From Streptomyces sp. HUAS MG91 (GTDB lineage: Bacteria; Actinomycetota; Actinomycetes; Streptomycetales; Streptomycetaceae), in assembly GCF_040529335.1 (NCBI RefSeq), contig NZ_CP159534.1, forward strand, positions 6,820,001 through 6,884,000: 64,000 bases of DNA, read 5' to 3'. Of this stretch, positions 1 through 6,511 are shown piece after piece. Both the position numbers and the translations under genes were made by a program. The notes beneath the pieces are model-generated. The model saw only the letters and a list, made by a program, of their open reading frames with translations, was not told the DNA's origin and made no database searches. How positions within the stretch are numbered: the first letter of the stretch is position 1; each line of letters opens with the position of its first letter.

Positions 1-150
1 TTCTACGCCGACTTCCCGGCCTGGGCGCAGACCGTGCTCGGCTCCGGCATCAGCGCCGGCGCGCTCGTCGCCGTCTCGCTGAACCTCTTCTTCCACCATC
101 TCGGCACCCGTAGCAGCGCCAACGCGGCTGCGGCACTCAAATCCTCCTAG
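1..150 (+). CDS. NCS2 uracil/xanthine permease, C-terminal end (gene enters from left)
   Basis: The window opens inside a coding frame that ends at a TAG at 148-150, leaving only the last 49 residues. They match the end of the complete permease encoded at 1825-3273: this copy has GSGISAGALVAVSLNLFFHH where that one has DSGISTGCVAAVLLNLVFNH, so this is the last transmembrane helix and cytoplasmic tail of a paralogous nucleobase:cation symporter-2. It lies directly upstream of an 8-oxoguanine deaminase-type gene, and the 45-nt gap suggests cotranscription. Substrate preference (xanthine, urate or uracil) cannot be read from the tail. Confidence 0.85.
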   Translation, partial: FYADFPAWAQTVLGSGISAGALVAVSLNLFFHHLGTRSSANAAAALKSS

Positions 151-195
151 GGTCCTGCCGTGCCCAATCGCCACTCACGAAATGAAGGAAGCACC

Positions 196-1581
196 ATGGC
201 ACCTTCTTCGGCAGACCGCATCGTCATCGAGAACGTCGCCATCGCGACGGTCGACGCCCAGGACACCGAGTACGCCTCGGGCCACATCGTCGTCGCGGGC
301 AACGTCATCGAGTCCATCGGCGCGGGCGGCGCGCCCGAGGGCCTGGAGAACGTCGTCCGCCGCGTCGACGGCACCGGCCACCTCGCCACGCCCGGCCTGG
401 TCAACACGCACCACCACTTCTACCAGTGGATCACCCGCGGTCTGGCGACGGACCACAACCTGTTCAACTGGCTGGTGGCGCTGTACCCGACCTGGGCGCG
501 CATCGACGAGCAGATGACGTACGCGGCGGCGCAGGGCTCCCTCGCGATGATGGCCCGCGGCGGTGTGACCACCGCGATGGACCACCACTACGTGTTCCCG
601 CAGGGCTCGGGCGACCTCTCCGGGTCGATCATCCGCGCCGCCTCCGAGATGGGCGTGCGCTTCACCCTGGCCCGCGGCTCCATGGACCGCAGCGAGAAGG
701 ACGGCGGCCTGCCGCCGGACTTCGCCGTCGAGACCCTCGAAGGCGCACTCGCCGCGACCGAGGAGACCGTCAAGAAGCACCACGACGCCTCCTTCGGCGC
801 GATGACCCAGGTGGCCGTCGCCCCCTGCTCGCCCTTCTCCGTCTCCACCGAACTCCTCAAGCAGGGCGCCGAGTTGGCGCGCCGGCTCGGCGTACGGCTG
901 CACACCCACGGGAGCGAGACGGTCGAGGAGGAGAAGTTCTGCCACGAGCTGTTCGGCATGGGCCCGACCGACTACTTCGAGTCCACGGGCTGGCTCGGTG
1001 AGGACGTGTGGATGGCGCACAGCGTCCACATGAACGACTCCGACATCGCCGCGTTCGGCCGGACGAAGACGGGCGTCGCGCACTGCCCGTCCTCCAACGC
1101 CCGCCTCGCCGCCGGCATCGCCCGCGTCCCCGACATGCTCGCCGCCGGTGTCCCGGTCGGCCTCGGCGTCGACGGCACCGCCTCCAACGAGTCCGGCGAG
1201 CTCCACACCGAACTGCGCAACGCGCTCCTGATCAACCGCCTCGGCGCCCACCGCGAGGCCGCCCTGAACGCCCGTCAGGCGCTGCGCCTCGGCACGTACG
1301 GCGGCGCCCAAGTGCTGGGCAGGGCCGGGGAGATCGGCTCGCTGGAAACCGGCAAGCTCGCCGACCTCGTGCTGTGGAAGATGGACACCCTCGCCCACTC
1401 CTCCATCCTCGACCCGGTCACCGCGCTCGTCTTCGGCGCGGCCGCCCCGGTCACCCTCTCCCTCGTCAACGGCGTACCGGTGGTGGAGGACAGCCGCCTC
1501 CTGCACGTCGACGAGGACGCCATCGCCCGCTCCACGCGGGACGAGGCACAGCGCCTGGCGCGGATCGCCGCGCGGGCCTGA
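196..1581 (+). CDS. 8-oxoguanine deaminase-type amidohydrolase
   Basis: 461-residue metal-dependent amidohydrolase of the guanine/8-oxoguanine deaminase and TrzN/AtzA-like subgroup, which hydrolyses the exocyclic amino group of a purine (8-oxoguanine to urate) in the cytosol. Visible ligands are the HHH run at about residues 72-74 after PGLVNT, H236 and H238 in RLHTHGSE, H275 in WMAHSVH, and D326 in GVDGTASNES. The FYQWITRGLA stretch after the first His block is typical of the 8-oxoguanine deaminase branch. ATG 196 was chosen over an upstream in-frame ATG at 160 because GAAGGA (184-189) lies 6 nt before it. It sits between two purine permeases, fitting purine uptake and breakdown. Guanine or isoxanthopterin cannot be excluded as substrate. 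Confidence 0.85.
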   Translation: MAPSSADRIVIENVAIATVDAQDTEYASGHIVVAGNVIESIGAGGAPEGLENVVRRVDGTGHLATPGLVNTHHHFYQWITRGLATDHNLFNWLVALYPTWARIDEQMTYAAAQGSLAMMARGGVTTAMDHHYVFPQGSGDLSGSIIRAASEMGVRFTLARGSMDRSEKDGGLPPDFAVETLEGALAATEETVKKHHDASFGAMTQVAVAPCSPFSVSTELLKQGAELARRLGVRLHTHGSETVEEEKFCHELFGMGPTDYFESTGWLGEDVWMAHSVHMNDSDIAAFGRTKTGVAHCPSSNARLAAGIARVPDMLAAGVPVGLGVDGTASNESGELHTELRNALLINRLGAHREAALNARQALRLGTYGGAQVLGRAGEIGSLETGKLADLVLWKMDTLAHSSILDPVTALVFGAAAPVTLSLVNGVPVVEDSRLLHVDEDAIARSTRDEAQRLARIAARA

Positions 1582-1602
1582 CGGTTCGACAACCCCTGAT
1601 CT

Positions 1603-1658
1603 CCGGCCGGGGAGGACGGTCCCCGGCCGGACCCGAGCTGCCGAGCGGGCAGTTCGGG
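1603..1658 (+). terminator. Two stacked hairpins after the deaminase
   Basis: An 11-bp perfect stem (CCGGCCGGGGA at 1603-1613 with TCCCCGGCCGG at 1620-1630, 6-nt loop) is followed at once by a second 11-pair stem with one G-U pair (CCCGAGCTGCC at 1632-1642 with GGCAGTTCGGG at 1648-1658). There is no T tract, as is usual in Streptomyces. Probably a terminator or attenuating structure before the permease. Confidence 0.6.
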
Positions 1659-1677
1659 TGCCGCCCCGGAACGTGGC

Positions 1678-1732
1678 CCACAACTTCACGTCCCCGGGGC
1701 GGTCAGCACTGCCTGGGCGCACCACAACTTCA
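1678..1732 (+). promoter_or_regulatory. Direct repeat upstream of purine permease
   Basis: The 11-mer CCACAACTTCA occurs twice, at 1678-1688 and 1722-1732, 44 nt apart (about four helical turns), in the 240-nt gap before the permease. Spacing on one face of the helix suggests regulator half-sites. CCACAA is also part of the AllR-like sites at aceB and allR; whether these are related is a guess. Confidence 0.3.
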
Positions 1733-1824
1733 TACGAGTCCGACCAGCACCACCTTGCACCACCTCCCAGAAGCGAAAAGTGCCGGCGGCCCGCCGGGAC
1801 TGGAAAACAACCGGAGGAGCCGCA

Positions 1825-3273
1825 GTGGCGACGAAGCCCAGGTTCACCAAGCAAGGCACCACCCCCGCCGAACAGGACGCGGGGCATACCAAACATCCGG
1901 TCGACGAGACCCTGCCCCCGCTGAAGATGGCGACGACCGGTCTTCAGCACGTGGCCGCCATGTACGCGGGCGTGGTCGCGCCCCCGCTCATCGTCGGCGC
2001 CTACATAGGCCTCTCCGCGAAGGAACTCACCTTCCTGACCGGCGCCTGCCTCTTCACGGCCGGCCTCGCCACCTTCCTCCAGACGCTCGGCATCTGGAAG
2101 ATCGGCGCCCGGCTGCCCTTCGTCAACGGCGTGACGTTCGCGGGCGTCGCCCCGATGCTCGCCGTCGTCGACTCGACGAAGGACAAGGACGACGCCCTGC
2201 CGATCATCTTCGGCGCGGTGATCGTCGCGGGTCTCCTCGGCTTCGTCGCGGCGCCCTTCTTCTCCAAGGCGATTCGTTTCTTCCCGCCGGTCGTCACGGG
2301 TACGGTCATCACGCTCATCGGCATCTCGCTGATGCCGGTCGCCTTCGGCTGGGCCCAGGGGCCCGACGCCAAGGCCTCCGACTACGGCTCCATGAAGAAC
2401 CTGGCCCTCGCCGGGATCACCCTCGTCATCGTGCTGCTGCTGCGCCGCTTCACCACCGGCTTCGTCAAGCAGATCGCGGTCCTGCTCGGCCTGGTCGTCG
2501 GCACGGTCGTCGCTATTCCGTTCGGCGTCACGGACTTCTCGCCGATCGGGGACGCGGACGTCGTCGGCTTCCCGACCCCGTTCCACTTCGGCGCCCCGCA
2601 GTTCGCGGGCGCGGCCATCGTGTCGATGATCGTCGTCATGGTCGTGTCGATGACGGAGTCGACCGCCGACATGCTCGCGCTCGGCGAGATCGTGGACCGT
2701 CCCGCGGACGAGAAGACGATCGCGGCCGGTCTGCGCGCCGACACCCTCGGCACGGCGATCAGCCCGGTCTTCAACGGCTTCATGTGCAGCGCCTTCGCCC
2801 AGAACATCGGCCTGGTGGCGATGACCAGGATCCGCAGCCGGTTCGTGGTCGCGGTCGGTGGCGGCTTCCTCGTCCTGATGGGCCTGTGCCCGATGGCCGC
2901 GTCGCTGATCGCGGTCGTGCCCCGCCCGGTCCTCGGCGGCGCGGGCGTCGTCCTGTTCGGCTCGGTCGCCGCCAGCGGTATCCAGACCCTGGTCAAGGCG
3001 GGCCTGGACAAGGACAACAACGTCCTCATCGTGGCCGTCTCGCTCGCCGTGGGCCTGATCCCCATCGCGGCGCCGGAGTTCTACCACGCCTTCCCGGAGC
3101 GCGCGAAGATCATCCTGGACTCGGGCATCTCCACCGGCTGCGTCGCGGCCGTCCTGCTCAACCTGGTCTTCAACCACCTGGGCCGCGGACGCGACGCGGA
3201 CGACGTGACGGCCCCGATGGAGTCGGGAGGGGCGATCGCGGAGCAGCGCACCACGTCCGCCGCGGCCCACTGA
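1825..3273 (+). CDS. NCS2 uracil/xanthine permease
   Basis: 482-residue polytopic membrane protein of the nucleobase:cation symporter-2 family, importing a purine or pyrimidine base with a proton. Helices alternate with glycine-rich turns from about residue 35 (LQHVAAMYAGVVAPPLIVGA, the family's first helix). The family signature region around residues 280-330 is present (SMTESTADMLALGEIVD, then FNGFMCSAFAQNIGLVAMT). GTG 1825 is chosen because GGAGGAG (1813-1819) lies 5 nt upstream; the frame is open further upstream but without a ribosome site. It is paralogous to the permease fragment at the window edge, so two transporters bracket the deaminase. A strong hairpin follows. Confidence 0.9.
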   Translation: MATKPRFTKQGTTPAEQDAGHTKHPVDETLPPLKMATTGLQHVAAMYAGVVAPPLIVGAYIGLSAKELTFLTGACLFTAGLATFLQTLGIWKIGARLPFVNGVTFAGVAPMLAVVDSTKDKDDALPIIFGAVIVAGLLGFVAAPFFSKAIRFFPPVVTGTVITLIGISLMPVAFGWAQGPDAKASDYGSMKNLALAGITLVIVLLLRRFTTGFVKQIAVLLGLVVGTVVAIPFGVTDFSPIGDADVVGFPTPFHFGAPQFAGAAIVSMIVVMVVSMTESTADMLALGEIVDRPADEKTIAAGLRADTLGTAISPVFNGFMCSAFAQNIGLVAMTRIRSRFVVAVGGGFLVLMGLCPMAASLIAVVPRPVLGGAGVVLFGSVAASGIQTLVKAGLDKDNNVLIVAVSLAVGLIPIAAPEFYHAFPERAKIILDSGISTGCVAAVLLNLVFNHLGRGRDADDVTAPMESGGAIAEQRTTSAAAH

Positions 3274-3298
3274 CCCCCCGCCGCCCCGCACGGCCGAC

Positions 3299-3323
3299 GC
3301 CGCCCCCGAGAACCGGGGGCGGC
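3299..3323 (+). terminator. Terminator after permease
   Basis: Perfect 10-bp stem GCCGCCCCCG (3299-3308) and CGGGGGCGGC (3314-3323) with the 5-nt loop AGAAC, 26 nt after the permease stop. It lies between the convergent permease and chitosanase genes and could serve both. Confidence 0.75.
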
Positions 3324-3349
3324 GCGGCGCTGTCACGGGGAGGCCCCGG

Positions 3350-4180
3350 TCATCCGATGTGGTAGCTGTCCCCGTACACCTTCCAGTCCAGCGGCGGGTC
3401 CAGGTTGAGGTTGCCCTTCTGCAGGAACACGCGCTGGGCGGTGTCGACGCGGCTGGTGTCGCTGTGTGCCTCCTCCTGCTTCATCGCCCACACGCGCGCG
3501 TCGAGGAACGCGTTGAGCCAGGTGGTCTCGTTGCCGCCCTGCGCGGGCGGCTTCGCCTTGCCGAGCGCGCGCTTGCGGATGCCGCCGAAGCTCGTCGGGT
3601 CGCTGCCGCCGCCGTGCATCACGATGGCGTCGTAGTACGCGAACTGCCCGAGCGTGCCGACCCCGTCGGCCTTGCCCTGCTTGACCGCCGGGTTGAAGTA
3701 CACCCGGTCGCGCTCGTCGTTCTGCGCCTGCTGGAACGCCGAGTCCTGGGCCGCCTTCGCCCAGTCCTTCGGGAAGTTCGGGTCCAGGCCGTCGTGCGAG
3801 TCGCTGCCGTCCACGTTCCGCAGCGCGGGCAGGTACTTGGCGAGGACGTTGCCGGGCTTGCGCTGCGCGTACAGCTCGACCAGGTCGAGCATGTCGCCGG
3901 TGCCGGAACAGAAACCGATGATCCCGGCGGTGTAGCCGCGGCCGTCGCCGATGTCCTCGATGTACTTGTACTGGGCCTTCCAGTCGAGCGAGGAGTTCTC
4001 CGCGCTCGACACCAGCTTCATGGCGATCTCCTTCTTCGCCGGGTCGTCGAGCCCGGTGGCGGCGGGGGCCGCGCCGGCGAGCCGGGTGGTCAGGAGCGGG
4101 GCCGCGACGACCGTGGCGCCGAGGAGGGTGAGCATGGTGCGACGAGAGGGGCGGGATGTGCGTATGTGGGGGGTGGGCAC
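3350..4180 (-). CDS. Secreted GH46 chitosanase
   Basis: 276-residue glycoside hydrolase family 46 endo-chitosanase, cleaving beta-1,4-glucosamine polymers outside the cell. The catalytic pair expected from the N174 enzyme is visible: E61 in SSAENSSLDW as acid and D79 in IEDIGDGRGYTAG as base. The signal peptide (about residues 1-39) carries SRRTMLTLL, a plausible twin-arginine motif, and ends near AGA-AP. GTG 4180 is preferred because AGGAGG (complement of 4185-4190) lies 4 nt upstream; a longer in-frame start at 4264 has no ribosome site and would disrupt the signal peptide. An imperfect palindrome and a TTGACG hexamer lie upstream. Confidence 0.93.
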   Translation of the reverse strand: MPTPHIRTSRPSRRTMLTLLGATVVAAPLLTTRLAGAAPAATGLDDPAKKEIAMKLVSSAENSSLDWKAQYKYIEDIGDGRGYTAGIIGFCSGTGDMLDLVELYAQRKPGNVLAKYLPALRNVDGSDSHDGLDPNFPKDWAKAAQDSAFQQAQNDERDRVYFNPAVKQGKADGVGTLGQFAYYDAIVMHGGGSDPTSFGGIRKRALGKAKPPAQGGNETTWLNAFLDARVWAMKQEEAHSDTSRVDTAQRVFLQKGNLNLDPPLDWKVYGDSYHIG

Positions 4181-4216
4181 GGGTCCTCCTGAGGGGAGTT
4201 CGTCGTTCCATCGACT

Positions 4217-4234
4217 GTTAGGAAGGTTTCCTAC
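4217..4234 (-). promoter_or_regulatory. Palindromic operator candidate of chitosanase
   Basis: TAGGAAGGTTTCCTA (4219-4233) is a 7-1-7 inverted repeat with one mismatch, about 40 nt upstream of the chitosanase start. A TTGACG hexamer reads on the same (minus) strand at 4264-4259. Streptomycete chitosanase genes are known to be repressed by the ROK-family regulator CsnR at upstream palindromes; this site is in the right place, but I could not compare it with a CsnR matrix. Confidence 0.5.
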
Positions 4235-4453
4235 CAGAAATTGGGCGTGACGTATACCCGTCAAGACAGCCTTGGGTGGGGGCAGTTGGCGCCGTGCTGG
4301 GCGCGAGGAGGGGGAGGGGCGGCCGTCGGACGGCGGCCCGCGCGCACGGAGAGGCGTGCGCGCCGGGCGGTCGTCGGTGCGCGGCGGGGGCCGGTGAGGT
4401 CCGGTGGGGTCCGGCAGGTTCTGATCGGGTCTGGCCGGGTCTGGCGGGGGCGT

Positions 4454-4876
4454 TTACAGGCCGAAGGCGCCGGGGTCCTTCGCCAGCTCCTTGAAGATCT
4501 CCCTGGGGTCCGCCACCAGCTTGCGGCGGTCCAGGTCCAGCACGCCGCCCACGCCCGTGATCTCGGCCGACAGGGTGCCGTCGGTCTTCCTGATCTCCTG
4601 GAGCACGCGGAACGTCTTGCCCTCGCCCCACTCGAAGACGCATCCCACGTCCACGGAGTCACCTGCGCGCAGCTCCCGCAGATAGCGGATGGTCGTCTCC
4701 AGGACGACGGGGCCCACGCGCCGCGCGAGCAGATCGTGCTGCTCGATGCCGGCGTCCCGCAGCATCGCCCAGCGCGCGTGCTCCGCGTACTGCAGGTACA
4801 CCGCCTGGTTGAGATGGCCCTGGGTGTCGGTCTCGTACCCGCGTACCTCGACCCGGACGGAGAACGGCTCTGCCAC
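4454..4876 (-). CDS. Hotdog acyl-CoA thioesterase (4HBT family)
   Basis: 140-residue single hotdog-fold protein of the 4-hydroxybenzoyl-CoA thioesterase/YbgC type, hydrolysing an acyl-CoA or acyl-ACP thioester in the cytosol. The N-terminal signature YETDTQGHLNQAVYLQYAEHA includes the active-site Asp/His region, followed by the long central helix and the strand ETTIRYLRELRAGD. GTG 4876 is preceded by AGAGGAA. It stands alone between the chitosanase promoter and an unrelated hypothetical gene, so no pathway is implied. Confidence 0.85.
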   Translation of the reverse strand: MAEPFSVRVEVRGYETDTQGHLNQAVYLQYAEHARWAMLRDAGIEQHDLLARRVGPVVLETTIRYLRELRAGDSVDVGCVFEWGEGKTFRVLQEIRKTDGTLSAEITGVGGVLDLDRRKLVADPREIFKELAKDPGAFGL

Positions 4877-4994
4877 GATGTTCCTCTCGATGATCCAGGT
4901 GAACCTGGAGGTGGGCCGGCCTGAGCGCGCGCTCAGGCCGGGTCGACGGGTTCAACAGGGCGGTACGGCACGGCATTCCGCGCGGCACACCGCC

Positions 4995-5636
4995 TCAGGC
5001 CCGCCTCGGTGAAGCCAGCAGACAGCGGCCCCCGCGCGCCTCCGCGTGCTCGCTCACCTGCCAGCCCGCCCGCCGGAGCGCCTCCGCGCAGGCCGCGAGG
5101 GCGGCGGGCTCCGGGTGCCGGACGGCGACGGCCTCGGGCTGCGGGGTGTCCGTCACGCGGTAGCCGGGCGTCGTCCCGGTCGCCGGGACGCATCCCGCCG
5201 CCTCCAGGGCGAGCGCCGCGGAGTGCGCGAGGCGGCCCCGCTCCCACGCGCACGGCCGGTCCGTCGCGCCGTCCGGGTGCGTCATCCGGCGTATCTCCAG
5301 CAGGCCCTGCCACGCCGTGCGCACCTCGCGCGCCCGCGCGGGCGTGGCGACGGCGTCCGGCTCGCCGCCCAGCCGCGCCGTGAAGACCCCGCCCGGCGCG
5401 GAGGGCCCCGGGCCGGGCTCCGGGTGCGGCTCGGGCGCCGGCGCCGCGCCGGCGGCCTCGCGGATCCGGTGGCCCGCCGGGGTCAGGAAGTGGTCGTGCG
5501 GCGGCCGGGGATGCCGGAACGCGAGGCGCAGCGCGACGAGCCGCGCGAGCTGGGGCCCGGTCCCGGTGATCCGGCCGGTCTCCGGCTCGGCGGCCTCGAT
5601 GACGCGTCGCTGCGCGGCGGTCGGCGGTCTGGTCAT
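4995..5636 (-). CDS. Hypothetical protein with N-terminal helix-turn-helix-like segment
   Basis: 213 residues with no confidently recognised family. The first 60 residues (TAAQRRVIEAA, then FLTPAGHRIREAAG) resemble the small winged-helix-like cassettes of streptomycete proteins of unknown function. A proline/alanine-rich linker (about 63-85) separates a second half rich in Arg, Ala and Trp. No signal peptide or membrane segment is visible. Codon third positions are G/C rich throughout, supporting this frame over the overlapping open frame at 4933-5694. It ends about 120 nt upstream of the thioesterase start on the same strand. Confidence 0.7.
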   Translation of the reverse strand: MTRPPTAAQRRVIEAAEPETGRITGTGPQLARLVALRLAFRHPRPPHDHFLTPAGHRIREAAGAAPAPEPHPEPGPGPSAPGGVFTARLGGEPDAVATPARAREVRTAWQGLLEIRRMTHPDGATDRPCAWERGRLAHSAALALEAAGCVPATGTTPGYRVTDTPQPEAVAVRHPEPAALAACAEALRRAGWQVSEHAEARGGRCLLASPRRA

Positions 5637-5713
5637 GGCTCACCCCGTCTCCGGAGCACCGTCGGCTGCGGACTCCCTGCCGACGATGGTGCACGACGGG
5701 ACCGACAACGGCC

Positions 5714-6307
5714 TCAGGGCCGCAGGTTCCAGCCCGAGATCACGGGGCGGCCGTGCTCGAAGGTCAAACGGCTCACCGTGCCCGTCGCCAGCAGGAAGTG
5801 GGCGCCGCCCGACGGCGGCAGACCGAGGCGGCGCGCGGTCAGCACCCGCAGGAAGTGGCCGTGCGAGACGAGCACCACGCTGCCCTCGTTGTTGGCGAGC
5901 GCCGCGTCCACCTTGGAGAGCATCCGGTCGGCCCGCGCGCCCACCTCCTCGGGGGTCTCGCCGGGATGCTCCGGCGGCCCCTCGGGCACCCCGTCGTCGA
6001 AGAGGAACCAGTCGGGCCGGGTGCGCTGGATCTCCCGCGTGGTCACGCCCTCGTAGGCGCCGTAGTCCCATTCGACCAGGTCACGGTCGACGGTGACGCG
6101 CGAGAGGCCGGCCAGTTCGGCGGTCTCCCGCGCGCGCTGCAGCGGACTGACGAAGACGGCGCCGATGTGATAGCTGCCGACGAGCGGCGCCACGCGGCGC
6201 GCCTCCTCCCGGCCGTTCTCGGTCAGCGGGAGGTCGGTCAGCCCGGTGTGCTGGCCCGTCAGGGCCCACTCGGTCTCACCGTGCCGGACAAGGAGCAGAT
6301 CACCCAA
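5714..6307 (-). CDS. Histidine phosphatase (phosphoglycerate mutase-like)
   Basis: 197-residue cytosolic enzyme of the histidine phosphatase branch 1. The phospho-acceptor motif is LLVRHGETEW (His9), with SPLQRARETAEL, the acid residue region LVEWDYGAYEG and the second catalytic His in VLVSHGHFLRVL. Length and motif spacing fit CobC/GpmB-like broad phosphatases, or acid-phosphatase-type maltose-1-phosphate or alpha-ribazole phosphatases; the substrate cannot be inferred. It is divergent from the SNF2 helicase, with 204 nt between them. Confidence 0.88.
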   Translation of the reverse strand: MGDLLLVRHGETEWALTGQHTGLTDLPLTENGREEARRVAPLVGSYHIGAVFVSPLQRARETAELAGLSRVTVDRDLVEWDYGAYEGVTTREIQRTRPDWFLFDDGVPEGPPEHPGETPEEVGARADRMLSKVDAALANNEGSVVLVSHGHFLRVLTARRLGLPPSGGAHFLLATGTVSRLTFEHGRPVISGWNLRP

Positions 6308-6511
6308 GACACGCGCCCCGTTCTGTCAGGGTTCGGAATGGTCACAGGACATTCATCGGACATTGTCGCTGGAACCGTACCCGGGGCGCGCGTCACGGTC
6401 GGCGGCGGGGATTGTCGGACCCGGCCCGTAAGGTTTCAGAGATCGAACGGATCGAATGGATCACGTCGGCCGAGTGGCCCGACGCGCGCAGCGAGAGGAG
6501 GCCGGGTCGCC

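Noticed and set aside
175..3336. Very long minus-strand open frame opposite the deaminase and permease
   Set aside because: Composition is low-complexity Arg/Gly/Asp/Glu typical of the mirror of high-GC coding; no ribosome site, and two recognised proteins lie on the other strand.
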